Positions 16,162 through 23,363 of a stretch of 42,937 nt of DNA are shown here, in pieces (within the stretch, counting starts at the first letter, position 1; each line of letters opens with the position of its first letter). The DNA is from Streptosporangium subroseum (GTDB taxonomy: Bacteria; Actinomycetota; Actinomycetes; Streptosporangiales; Streptosporangiaceae): contig NZ_FZOD01000078.1 in the NCBI RefSeq assembly GCF_900188345.1, positions 1 through 42,937 of the forward strand, written 5' to 3'. The notes under the pieces were generated by a model. That model did not search any database, had not been told where the DNA came from, and saw only the letters and a program-made list of their open reading frames with translations. Position numbers and translations under genes: made by a program.

Positions 16162-16189
16162 ATCATACCGGGAATGAAGGTGTCCGCAA
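16162..16189 (-). promoter_or_regulatory. TA promoter with operator palindrome
   Basis: On the minus strand: TTGCGG (16184-16189), a 16-bp spacer, TATGAT (16162-16167), then six bases to ATG. A 15-bp near-palindrome, TCATACCGGGAATGA (16163-16177, one mismatched pair), overlaps the -10 and is the likely autoregulatory site of the RHH antitoxin. Confidence 0.65.
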
Positions 16190-16300
16190 CGGTGCCACGC
16201 TGAAGTCCTGGCCAGGCTTTGATGATCCGCTGCGTTATTTCTATCGAAAGCTGTCGTAGCGTCCGAAATGAGTGATGATTTATCGGCTGAGATGAGGTGC

Positions 16301-17920
16301 ATGGCGCGACGCGAGGTCCTGAAAGCCTTCCGCTTCACGCTGGACCCCACCCGCGCCCAAGAGACAGAGCTCCGTCGCTACGCCGGTGCTGCCCGCTGGG
16401 CGTTCAACCACGCCCTGGCCGCCAAAGTCGCTGCGCACCAAGAGCGGAAACAGCGCATCGCGGCACTGATCGGCGGAGGCCTCGCCGAAGAAGCCGCACG
16501 CAAACAGATCAAGGTCTCTGTGCTGGGGAAAGGCGTCATTCAGAAGGCGTGGGTTCGGGCGCGGGGCAGCTCCCGCAATGGAGCCGAGGGTATCTGCCCT
16601 TGGTCGCACGAGGTCAACAACTACTGCTTCCAGTCCGCGTTCGACGACGCCGACGCCGCGTGGAAGAACTGGCTGGATTCGATCACTGGCAAGCGGGTCG
16701 GGCGGTGGGTCGGCTATCCGCGGTTCAAGAAGAAGGGCCGTACCCGCGACAGCTTCCGCATCCCCCACAACGTCAACAAGCCGGGCATCCGCCTGGTCAC
16801 CCATCGGCGGCTGCGGATTCCCAAGTTGGGCGAGGTGCGTCTGCACGATTCAGCCAGACGCCTGGTCCGCCTTATCAAATGCGGCCAAGCCGTCGTGCGA
16901 TCCGTCACCGTTTCTCGCGGTGGCCACCGTTGGTACGCCTCGGTGCTGTGCAAGGTGACTGTCGAGCTGCCCGACAAACCGACCAGACGCCAGGCCGCAG
17001 CTGGCACCATCGGATTGGACTTGGGTGTCACCCACTTGATCGCCTTGTCCCAGCCCGCCGACCTTGGCAAGGGGCCCACCCAGCTGCTAGACAACCCGCG
17101 TTACCTGCGCGCCACCACCAAGCGACTGCGCCGCGCCCAGCAGGCGCTGTCGCGCACCCAGAAAGGGTCAACGCGCAGGGAAAAAGCCAAGCGCCGCGTC
17201 GCACGTCTGCACAACCAGGTCGCCGCCCGCCGGGCCACCTTCCTGCACGGCGTCACCAAACGCCTGGCCACCGGCTTCCACATCGTCGCCGTGGAGGATC
17301 TCAACGTCGCCGGCATGACCCGTTCAGCTCGCGGCACCGTGCAGAACCCGGGCCGGAAGGTGCGGCAAAAGGCCGGGCTCAACCGGCCGATCCTGGACGC
17401 CTCACCGGCCGAGATCCGTCGCCAGCTCCAGCACAAGACTTCCTGGTACAGCTCTACCATCGCGGTCGCCGACCGCTGGTTCCCGTCCAGCAAGACCTGC
17501 TCGGCCTGCGGGAGGCAAAACCCACGCCTCACCCTCGCTGACCGGGTGTCCACCTGCTCATCGTGTGGACTGACGATGAACCGGGACATCAACGCGGCCC
17601 GCAACATCGCCGTCTGCGCCGTCGCCCGGCCTGGAGTCCAGCCCACGGGTGCAGGCAGCGACCCACGTAACGTCAATGTGAAAGCCCCGGCGACCGGGGC
17701 TTTCACAACCATGGCGATTTTTCAGTCCCTGTCAGCCCACGGCTTGTCCACCGACCGGGCCAACGCATCCATCATGTCCATCCCGGGAGTGATGCCGAGG
17801 GCACGAAGCAGCATCCCGGCACCTGCCTGCGCCATTCCAGCTCGATCGGCTACCTGTGGGTTGAGGCCGCGGGCGTGCAGGAGTTCCTGTACTTCGCTGA
17901 CTAGTCGGGCTGCGTCGTAG
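16301..17920 (+). CDS. tnpB: TnpB (IS200/IS605- or IS607-type RNA-guided nuclease), no TnpA
   Basis: 539 residues as read. RuvC-type catalytic residues are seen at D240 (IGLDLGVTHL), E332 (VAVEDLNVAG) and D429 (MNRDINAARN). The zinc ribbon has Cys 400/403 (CSAC) and 419/422 (CSSC). The N-terminal OrfB helical domain is intact (FRFTLDPTRAQETELRRYAG). No TnpA transposase lies next to it. After residue ~455 the frame runs through a terminator-like hairpin (17677-17707) and then opposite the small gene at 17722-17937. The last ~65 residues are thus probably a read-through artefact; the native end is likely near 17690. TnpB proteins use an RNA made from the 3' end of the element. Confidence 0.85.
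   Translation: MARREVLKAFRFTLDPTRAQETELRRYAGAARWAFNHALAAKVAAHQERKQRIAALIGGGLAEEAARKQIKVSVLGKGVIQKAWVRARGSSRNGAEGICPWSHEVNNYCFQSAFDDADAAWKNWLDSITGKRVGRWVGYPRFKKKGRTRDSFRIPHNVNKPGIRLVTHRRLRIPKLGEVRLHDSARRLVRLIKCGQAVVRSVTVSRGGHRWYASVLCKVTVELPDKPTRRQAAAGTIGLDLGVTHLIALSQPADLGKGPTQLLDNPRYLRATTKRLRRAQQALSRTQKGSTRREKAKRRVARLHNQVAARRATFLHGVTKRLATGFHIVAVEDLNVAGMTRSARGTVQNPGRKVRQKAGLNRPILDASPAEIRRQLQHKTSWYSSTIAVADRWFPSSKTCSACGRQNPRLTLADRVSTCSSCGLTMNRDINAARNIAVCAVARPGVQPTGAGSDPRNVNVKAPATGAFTTMAIFQSLSAHGLSTDRANASIMSIPGVMPRARSSIPAPACAIPARSATCGLRPRACRSSCTSLTSRAAS
17677..17707. terminator. Hairpin at the 3' end of tnpB
   Basis: 14-bp arms around a CGA loop (TGTGAAAGCCCCGG at 17677-17690 and its complement at 17694-17707). 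It may be the right-end hairpin of the TnpB element, part of the guide-RNA scaffold, and/or a bidirectional terminator between tnpB and the leftward gene ending at 17722. The downstream TTTTTCAG supports a terminator for the plus strand. Confidence 0.6.
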
Positions 17921-17937
17921 TACTCAGTCTCAGCCAT
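17722..17937 (-). CDS. Small helical protein after purC
   Basis: 71 residues from ATG 17937, two bases after the purC stop and preceded by AAGGTGG. Mostly helical with a Met-rich centre (AGMAQAGAGMLLRALGITPG, then MDMMDALARSVDKPW). No family was recognised. It looks like the third gene of a gntR-purC operon. Its coding strand opposes the extended tail of tnpB, and its composition argues that this strand, not the tail, is the real coding one. Confidence 0.6.
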   Translation of the reverse strand: MAETEYYDAARLVSEVQELLHARGLNPQVADRAGMAQAGAGMLLRALGITPGMDMMDALARSVDKPWADRD

Positions 17938-17939
17938 GG

Positions 17940-18770
17940 TCACTTCCACCTTTGTCCGGTGATCCGCTCGTAAACATCGATGTAGCGAGCCTGCGTGGCC
18001 TGCACGATCTCGTCCGGAACAGCGGGCCCGGGGGGTGTGCGGTCCCAGTCAAGAGTGCTCGACCAGTCGCGTACGAACTGCTTGTCGAGGGCATGCTGAG
18101 GGCGACCGGGCTTCCACGAGTCCGCAGGCCAGAAGCGCGAGGAGTCGGAGGTCAGCACCTCGTCGCCGAGCACGAGCGTGCCGTCAGTGGCCCGCCCGAA
18201 CTCCAGCTTGGTGTCGGCGATGATGACCCCTCGTTCTCCAGCTAGGGCGGCGCCGCGGGTGTACACCTTCAGCGTCAGATCCCGTAGCGTGGCGGCTGTC
18301 TCAGCACCGAGTTCGGCAGTCACGTCGTTGTACGTGATGAATTCGTCATGGCCGACAGTGGCCTTGGTTGTGGGAGTGAAGATCGGCTCAGGTAGCCGGG
18401 ATCCTTCGACTAGGCCAGGCGGCAGGGTGATGCCTGACACCGTGCCGTACTTCTGGTACTCCTTGAGGCCTAGTCCGGCCAGGTAGCCGCGAGCGATGAA
18501 CTCCACTGGCATCATCTCTAGTCGGCGGCATCTGATCGCCCGGCCTGCCCACTCCTTAGGAATGTCGGTCGTCGAGATCACGTGGTTGGGGACCAAGTCT
18601 GCGAGTTGATCGAACCACCACAGCGACAACTGTGTGAGGATCTTTCCCTTGTCGGGGATGAGGGTCGGCAGCACGACGTCGTACACCGAAACCCGATCGG
18701 ACGCGACCAGGATGAGATCCTCACCGTCCAGGTAGACGTCCCGGACCTTTCCCGAATGCAGTAGTTTCAC
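17940..18770 (-). CDS. purC: SAICAR synthase (PurC)
   Basis: Phosphoribosylaminoimidazole-succinocarboxamide synthase, the ATP-dependent joining of aspartate to CAIR in purine synthesis. 276 residues, apparently complete: HSGKVRDVYLDGEDL (ATP-loop start), LPTLIPDKGKILTQLSLWW, the signature MPVEFIARGYLAG, IIADTKLEFG, and VLGDEVLTSDSSRFW. It lies nine bases after the stop of the GntR gene and on the same strand, so the two are likely co-transcribed. A single purine gene on a conjugative element, without other pur genes, is unusual. It could be a duplicate of the host enzyme or a variant for another carboxylate substrate. Confidence 0.93.
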   Translation of the reverse strand: MKLLHSGKVRDVYLDGEDLILVASDRVSVYDVVLPTLIPDKGKILTQLSLWWFDQLADLVPNHVISTTDIPKEWAGRAIRCRRLEMMPVEFIARGYLAGLGLKEYQKYGTVSGITLPPGLVEGSRLPEPIFTPTTKATVGHDEFITYNDVTAELGAETAATLRDLTLKVYTRGAALAGERGVIIADTKLEFGRATDGTLVLGDEVLTSDSSRFWPADSWKPGRPQHALDKQFVRDWSSTLDWDRTPPGPAVPDEIVQATQARYIDVYERITGQRWK

Positions 18771-18779
18771 GTGGTTTCC

Positions 18780-19520
18780 TTAGTTGATCTCGTAGTCGTA
18801 GGACTTCCAGCGGCGAGCAGCCGATACGTACTCGCCATATTCGATGACGCCGCCATCTGCGTCGTACATCCAATTGCGTCCTCGCAGGACTGGTGAGCCC
18901 ACTTCGATGTTCAGGTCGCTGGCGTCCTGTGACGTTGCTTCATCAGCTGCGAGCTGATCCCGCACTGTCCTCATGGGGCGGCCGGTCGCGGTCTCGATGT
19001 AAGCGAAAGTGCCCTCAAGGATGCGTGAGGTCTCCAACAACTTGGGTGCGAGTTCGGCGAGTGTGCCATCGAACCAGGAGATTGACGCTGACACTGGGAT
19101 CTCGCCCTTGTAAGTAACTCGCTGACGGCGAATCACAGACGCTCCGACAGTGATCCCCAGTGCGTCAGCGATTTGATCGGACGCTGCGACGAGTCCGGCT
19201 TCCTCGATGCGGGCATGTTCATCGGAGGGATAGATCCGGCCAGTGCGACGGGTCGAGAGGACACGTGCCGTCGGACTGTGCACCCTCTCCGAGGTAGTGA
19301 CCACCGTGCCTACCCCGGACACTCCCCGTACAAGTCCCTCCGATCGCAAGGTGCCTAATGCCTTGGTAGCTGTAGCCAATGAGATACCCCACTCCTGGGC
19401 GATCTGCCGTGTAGAGGGCACAGTGTCGCCATCGCGTAGAGCCCCTGACTCGATCTGTCCTCTAATGTGCTTGACCACCTGCAGGTATGGGGGATCAGGG
19501 CGATGAACCTGTGGTGCCAC
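18780..19520 (-). CDS. GntR-family (HutC/UTRA) repressor, KorSA-like
   Basis: 246 residues. The winged helix occupies about 8-75 (PPYLQVVKHIRGQIESGALR, VPSTRQIAQEWGISLATATK). A UTRA ligand domain follows (VIRRQRVTYKGEIPVSASIS, EVGSPVLRGRNWMYDADGG). HutC-type GntR proteins of this size are the transfer and copy-control repressors (KorSA, TraR, KorA) of actinobacterial AICEs and plasmids, and this gene faces the transfer operon across a gap with three matching operators. The UTRA domain may bind a small effector; the purC partner hints at a purine-pathway link, but this is speculative. Confidence 0.9.
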   Translation of the reverse strand: MAPQVHRPDPPYLQVVKHIRGQIESGALRDGDTVPSTRQIAQEWGISLATATKALGTLRSEGLVRGVSGVGTVVTTSERVHSPTARVLSTRRTGRIYPSDEHARIEEAGLVAASDQIADALGITVGASVIRRQRVTYKGEIPVSASISWFDGTLAELAPKLLETSRILEGTFAYIETATGRPMRTVRDQLAADEATSQDASDLNIEVGSPVLRGRNWMYDADGGVIEYGEYVSAARRWKSYDYEIN

Positions 19521-19555
19521 CTGCTTCTCCTCACGCCATCGGCAATCTAGCCCCA

Positions 19556-19569
19556 GTGTACTAATACAC
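19556..19569. promoter_or_regulatory. GntR operator 1 (autoregulatory)
   Basis: GTGTACTAATACAC has GTGTA/TACAC half-sites around a four-base centre and fits the GntR-type pattern. It lies 36 bp upstream of the GntR start, so it likely mediates self-repression. Confidence 0.7.
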
Positions 19570-19635
19570 CGGTAGCGTCCAATCTTCGCGGTCGCTTATG
19601 GGTGGGCGTAGCGAAAAAAAAGGGGGGTCAGAGCC

Positions 19636-19678
19636 TTGACGGTGTCCTAGTACGCTCCTAACTTGTGTACTAGTACGC
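19636..19678 (+). promoter_or_regulatory. Rightward transfer-operon promoter with two GntR operators
   Basis: TTGACG (19636-19641), a 17-bp spacer and TAACTT (19659-19664) form a good promoter pointing at the 19.85-24.2 kb operon. The spacer holds GTGTCCTAGTACGC (19642-19655), and GTGTACTAGTACGC (19665-19678) follows the -10. Both are close copies of operator 1, so GntR binding would block polymerase directly. The rest of 19570-19853 is leader with no gene I can support. Confidence 0.78.
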
Positions 19679-19853
19679 AACATCCAGTACGGACCATGGA
19701 TCGCGCAAGCGACTCGTGTCCGAATTGGGAGCTGGAAGCGGCAGATGGCCTGTCCCATCAGCCCTTGAGCAAGGCTCATACGCCCCAAACAAGCGGCCCC
19801 GGTGCTGTCACACCGAGGCCACGGCGAGTCGCTATCTGAAGGGACCTCGACTC

Positions 19854-20096
19854 ATGTCCATCATCGCTGATCTCACCATGCCTGAGGAACGGCTGCTGAC
19901 CTCGAAAGAGGTCGCGAGTCTGTTTCGGGTCGACCCCAAGACGATCGTTCGCTGGGCTCGTACCGGTGCGTTGGCCGCTGTCCGGACTCCGGGTGGGCGG
20001 CTGCTGCGTTACCCGGAGTCGGGCGTGCGCGCAGCTCTCCGCGATGGCCTCGCCGTCGACGCGCAGACCGAGTCCGCTGAGGCGGTGAGCGCGTGA
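19854..20096 (+). CDS. BldC/excisionase-like MerR-type DNA-binding protein
   Basis: 80 residues. The core ERLLTSKEVASLFRVDPKTI, VRWARTGALAAVRTPGG and RLLRYPESGVRA is the single winged-HTH fold shared by BldC and phage/AICE excisionases (Xis/AlpA). It follows a long leader from the GntR-controlled promoter and is the first gene of the operon, where pSAM2-type elements place early regulators. It could act as an excisionase for the integrase at 38352-39290 or as a transcription factor. The stop overlaps the next ATG (TGATG). Confidence 0.85.
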   Translation: MSIIADLTMPEERLLTSKEVASLFRVDPKTIVRWARTGALAAVRTPGGRLLRYPESGVRAALRDGLAVDAQTESAEAVSA

Positions 20097-20329
20097 TGGA
20101 GGTCTTCGTCGTGATGGTGCCGGCCAAGACCCACGGTCTGGGCCTGGTTGAGCAGCTCACCGTGATCAGGACCTGCACGGTGCAGCGGGGCGACAGCCGC
20201 TCCGAGCTGTTCGATGTGATGTTGGCCGGTGCCCCGGAGCGGATGCGGGGCAGCACCGTGACGTTCTTCTCCGCCGAGCCCAATGCCCTGATCGCCTCGC
20301 CTCCCGCTTCCACGGCGGTGAGCGGCTGA
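20096..20329 (+). CDS. Hypothetical protein, 77 aa
   Basis: Overlaps its neighbours on both sides by one base (TGATG), typical of a coupled operon. Beta-rich in appearance (EVFVVMVPAKTH, GLVEQLTVIRTCTVQRG) with a polar end. Not recognised; in this position AICEs carry short conserved proteins of unknown role. Confidence 0.6.
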   Translation: MEVFVVMVPAKTHGLGLVEQLTVIRTCTVQRGDSRSELFDVMLAGAPERMRGSTVTFFSAEPNALIASPPASTAVSG

Positions 20330-21834
20330 TGGCCAGCACCTACTACGACTCGCGCGCGCAGCGTGCCGTCGCCGACGCCGAGGCCGAGCAGGCCCGCGCC
20401 GCGGCTGAGGCCATCCGCGCGGAGACCACGCTGCGCCTGGAGGAGTCCCGTACCGCTCGTGCGAGTGCGGCCAAGGTCGCCGACCAGCGTGAGCGTGAGA
20501 CTCAGGCCGCGAGTAAGGCCGCGCGGCGCCGGCTGCGTCGCCGGGAGCGCAAGCTGGCCCGCACCGCCCGGTACGCCGCCGCTCGTCGTGGCGTCGGCGC
20601 CTTGGCGGCCGCGGTGGTTGAGCGTGCTCCGGTCATCGTGGGCGGCATCGCGATGGGTGCGCCGATCGTGATCGCCTGGCGCGGCCAGCTGGAGTTCGCC
20701 GACCAGGTCATGCATCTGGGCCTGATGGCCCCGGCCCTGCCGATCGCTTTGGAGGGCGGGGTTTGGTATCTGGCCTATCTGATCCACCGTGCGATTCAGG
20801 CGAAGTTGCCGATCGGCCGCTACCGGGTCGCGACCTGGGGCATGGCGGGCATCGCGGCCGGGATGAACCTGTGGCACGGCGTCGTCGCCAACGCCACCCA
20901 GGATGATCCGTGGGCCGGTCTGCAGGTCGGGGTGATCCTCGCGCTGGCCTCCCTGCTGGGCATCGCCCTGTGGGAGCTGACCGCGTCGCTGACCCAGCAG
21001 ACCGCCTCCAAGCGATCGGCCGTGGAGATCCGCCGGGCCGCCTGGCGGCGGATCCGCTACCCGCGCCTGTCGTGGGCGGCCGCCTCGATCCGGGCCGCCT
21101 ACGGCGAGCACTGCACGATCGAGTCCGCCTGGTCGGCGGCGTGGATCGACCGCTACGGCGTCGGCCCCGAATCCTGCCGCCGAGATCGCAAGCTCGCTCG
21201 ATCGATCGTGCGCTATGAGAAGAAGGCCGACCGTGCCGCTGCCAAGGATGGCCGCCTGCTGATCGTGGACGGCTCGATCGTCCGCCCCGGCGCCCCGACT
21301 TCGCAGGCCAGCGAGGCGGGCGAGGAGGCCATGGCGCGGCTGCGGGCGTTCTCCGAGCAGCGCCAGGATGTGGCTCGATCGATCGCCTTCCCCACGATGG
21401 GCCATCCGTCGATTGAGAGCGCGCCGATCCATCCGCCGATCGTCGCCCCTCGATCGATCGAGGCCGACCGTCTCGCCGCTGCGGCGAGGATCGATCGGGT
21501 CGCGTCGATCGAGACGCGGCCCGCCTCCCGATCGATCGAGGCCGATCGATCGAGCGCCCCGAACCCGATCAAAGCTCGCCGGTCGATTGGGTCCCGATCG
21601 AGTGAGGAGTCGATCGAGGCCGAGTCGTTGATGGACCCGATCGATCCCGAGCACCCGAGTGCGCCGCGTCGATCGATCGATGAGCACCGGCTCACCCTGT
21701 ATGCCGCGATCGAGGCCGGCGACGTCAACCCCCAGGAAGCCACCGCCGAGGGCCTGCGCAAGCTGCTGCGCTGCGCCCCCAAAACCGCCGCGCTGCTGCG
21801 CAACGAGATCCAGAAGGCCGAGGTCATGTCATGA
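20329..21834 (+). CDS. DUF2637-type membrane protein with GATC-rich Ser-Ile-Glu tail
   Basis: 501 residues. Residues 1-85 are a charged coiled-coil-like helix (AEQARAAAEAIRAETTLRLE, RRRLRRRERKLARTARYA). Four hydrophobic helices follow (APVIVGGIAMGAPIVIAW, ALPIALEGGVWYLAYLIH, WGMAGIAAGMNLWHGVVANA, VGVILALASLLGIALW), the DUF2637 arrangement common on AICEs and plasmids upstream of traB. A cytoplasmic helical domain comes next, then a low-complexity stretch (about 290-450) with repeated RSIEADR-like units. The C-terminal ~45 residues (NPQEATAEGLRKLLRCAPKT) form a small helical domain resembling a replication- or HTH-type end. Probably a membrane partner in transfer. Confidence 0.8.
   Translation: MASTYYDSRAQRAVADAEAEQARAAAEAIRAETTLRLEESRTARASAAKVADQRERETQAASKAARRRLRRRERKLARTARYAAARRGVGALAAAVVERAPVIVGGIAMGAPIVIAWRGQLEFADQVMHLGLMAPALPIALEGGVWYLAYLIHRAIQAKLPIGRYRVATWGMAGIAAGMNLWHGVVANATQDDPWAGLQVGVILALASLLGIALWELTASLTQQTASKRSAVEIRRAAWRRIRYPRLSWAAASIRAAYGEHCTIESAWSAAWIDRYGVGPESCRRDRKLARSIVRYEKKADRAAAKDGRLLIVDGSIVRPGAPTSQASEAGEEAMARLRAFSEQRQDVARSIAFPTMGHPSIESAPIHPPIVAPRSIEADRLAAAARIDRVASIETRPASRSIEADRSSAPNPIKARRSIGSRSSEESIEAESLMDPIDPEHPSAPRRSIDEHRLTLYAAIEAGDVNPQEATAEGLRKLLRCAPKTAALLRNEIQKAEVMS
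21200..21678. repeat. Cluster of GATCGATC octamers
   Basis: Eight copies of GATCGATC lie between 21200 and 21678, and about 26 GATC sites fall within 21181-21720. This is far above what neighbouring DNA shows and is mostly in one reading register, encoding RSIEADR/RSID-type residues. It is inside the DUF2637 gene. It may be codon-level repetition, or a binding-site array carried in coding DNA. Confidence 0.75.
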
Positions 21835-22250
21835 GGCGCTCTTCCGAGGTTGTCGAGGGCCTGACCCTGTGGCTGGCGGACCTGCCCGGCTACCCGCTGG
21901 CCGGGGTGCTGTCCTACACCAAGGCCGACCCGTACGCGGTCCGGCTGATGTTCCTGTCCGCCGATGGCGGTGAGACGGTCGACGTCACCTTCGGCCGGGC
22001 CCTGCTGACCGACGGCCTGCAGGACCCGGTCGGTGAAGGTGACGTGATGGTCGGCCCGCACGAGGCCGACGGCTATCTGGTCATCACGCTGCGCCCCGAG
22101 CACGGCAGCCCGTACGCCCTGTACGGCTCCCGCAAGCGCATCGCCGCCTTCCTGAACAACGCCTACCGGCTGGTGCCGATGGGCCGCGAATACGAGGGCG
22201 TCGACGTCGACGCCGCGATCGCCGCGCTCCTTCGCGGGGTGACCCCATGA
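21831..22250 (+). CDS. SsgA-family sporulation/cell-division regulator-like protein
   Basis: 139 residues matching the SsgA-like (SALP) layout: ADPYAVRLMF, TVDVTFGRALLTDGLQDPVG, EGDVMVGPHEADGYLVITL, and AFLNNAYRLVPMGREYEGVD. SALPs occur in morphologically complex actinomycetes and steer septum and wall assembly. A copy within a conjugation operon may adapt septation to DNA transfer between hyphae. ATG overlaps the upstream stop (ATGA). Confidence 0.87.
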   Translation: MRRSSEVVEGLTLWLADLPGYPLAGVLSYTKADPYAVRLMFLSADGGETVDVTFGRALLTDGLQDPVGEGDVMVGPHEADGYLVITLRPEHGSPYALYGSRKRIAAFLNNAYRLVPMGREYEGVDVDAAIAALLRGVTP

Positions 22251-22513
22251 CCACGCTGACGACGTTGACCAGGCACAACACCCTCACCGACCAGGACCTG
22301 GCCCTGCAGCTCGCCGCCTACGCCGAGCTGCTGGCCGCCGCCCGCGCCACCATGGCGGCCGCCGCGCTCGGCGAGGCCGACCCGCTGATCCACCTGCGAC
22401 ACACCCTGGCCGCGCACGGCCAGCTGCCGCCGACCGGCGCTCGGCCCGTGGTGCTGCTGGCCCAGTGCACCGCCCCGGCCCTGCCCCAGCGAACCACCGC
22501 GGGGGTGGCGTGA
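22247..22513 (+). CDS. Hypothetical Ala/Leu-rich helical protein, 88 aa
   Basis: Translationally coupled to both neighbours (ATGA upstream, TGATG downstream). One long amphipathic helix is likely (DLALQLAAYAELLAAARATM), then a Pro-containing tail. Not recognised. Confidence 0.6.
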   Translation: MTTLTTLTRHNTLTDQDLALQLAAYAELLAAARATMAAAALGEADPLIHLRHTLAAHGQLPPTGARPVVLLAQCTAPALPQRTTAGVA

Positions 22514-23067
22514 TGGGCCTGGTCGTCACCACCGCCTACCAGCGCGCCTTCCCCGGCCGCCCCGAGCAGGTCGCGCTGGCCCGCTCATGGGCACTGAGCT
22601 GCCTGCCCGCGAACTGTCCACGTACCGGTGATGTGTCCCTGGTGGTCTCGGAGCTGGTCACCAACGCCCTGCTGCACACCCGCTCTGGATCCGCTCCAGA
22701 TGGCGAGTTCGTTGTCCGGCTGGAGGTGTGTGACCCGCGGCGGGTGCGCCTGGAGGTCACCGACCAAGGCGAGGCCGCGCGCGGGGCGCACATCAGCGCA
22801 CAGCAGGTCAGCGGTACCGCACACGTTCCGGAGGTGCCTGCACAGCGCGCGCACATCCCCACCGCACATCCCGCGCACATCCCCGAAAACCGCCCGGCGG
22901 CTCTGGTGCGCCCGGCGGGGGAGGGCGGCTACGGACTGGCCGTCGTGTGCGCCCTGATCGGCCCGGAAGCCCTGAGCGTCCGCCACACCCCGCGGGGCCG
23001 GACCACGGCCTGCACCATCGCCTGGCCCGCGCCTTGCGACGGCTCCGCCGCTGAGGTGGGCCGGTGA
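22513..23067 (+). CDS. ATP-binding anti-sigma-type protein (RsbW/SpoIIAB HATPase fold)
   Basis: 184 residues of the GHKL histidine-kinase-like ATPase fold. The N box is SELVTNALLHT (about 49-59), the G1 box LEVTDQGEAA and the G2 box GEGGYGLAVVCALIG. An unusual ~45-residue Ala/His/Pro insert with repeated AHIP units (QRAHIPTAHPAHIPEN) lies in the ATP lid. Such stand-alone proteins bind and inhibit sigma factors or regulate other partners. No sigma factor or antagonist is adjacent, so the target may be a host protein. Confidence 0.85.
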   Translation: MGLVVTTAYQRAFPGRPEQVALARSWALSCLPANCPRTGDVSLVVSELVTNALLHTRSGSAPDGEFVVRLEVCDPRRVRLEVTDQGEAARGAHISAQQVSGTAHVPEVPAQRAHIPTAHPAHIPENRPAALVRPAGEGGYGLAVVCALIGPEALSVRHTPRGRTTACTIAWPAPCDGSAAEVGR

Positions 23068-23363
23068 TGGCGCACCTGGTCATCTGGCTGGCCCGGGTGT
23101 TCGCGCCGGGCTGGCCGGAGCGGGCCGCGCACGCCGTCGCGATCGCGCTGCTGGCCGCGGCGGCGGTGCTGGTCGCCTTCGCCCTGGCCGAGGAGAGCTC
23201 GCTGCGCGGCCGGTCCCGCGCCGTGGTCCGCAGCTGGGCCCGGTCGGCGGCGGAGACCACCACGGTCGAGGCCCGCCGCGATGGGAGCACGATCGCCCGC
23301 ACCACCACCGAGCAGACCGCCCGTCACCTGCTGTTTTCCGTGATTCATGAGGAGGACCTGTGA
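23067..23363 (+). CDS. Small membrane protein with coiled C-terminal part
   Basis: 98 residues. One strong transmembrane helix (AAHAVAIALLAAAAVLVAFA, about 20-40) is followed by a Ser/Thr/Arg-rich hydrophilic region (RSAAETTTVEARRDGSTIAR). ATG 23067 is preferred over GTG 23064 because GAGGTGGG is correctly spaced. It overlaps the next gene by four bases. Function unknown; likely a transfer-associated membrane component. Confidence 0.65.
   Translation: MAHLVIWLARVFAPGWPERAAHAVAIALLAAAAVLVAFALAEESSLRGRSRAVVRSWARSAAETTTVEARRDGSTIARTTTEQTARHLLFSVIHEEDL

Noticed and set aside
16301..17920. Cas12 nuclease
   Set aside because: Length, the domain order and the simple zinc ribbon fit TnpB, and there is no CRISPR array or adaptation gene.
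22800..22880. Repeated GCACATCCC units as a DNA repeat array
   Set aside because: They are in frame in the anti-sigma-type gene and encode AHIP repeats, so coding explains them.
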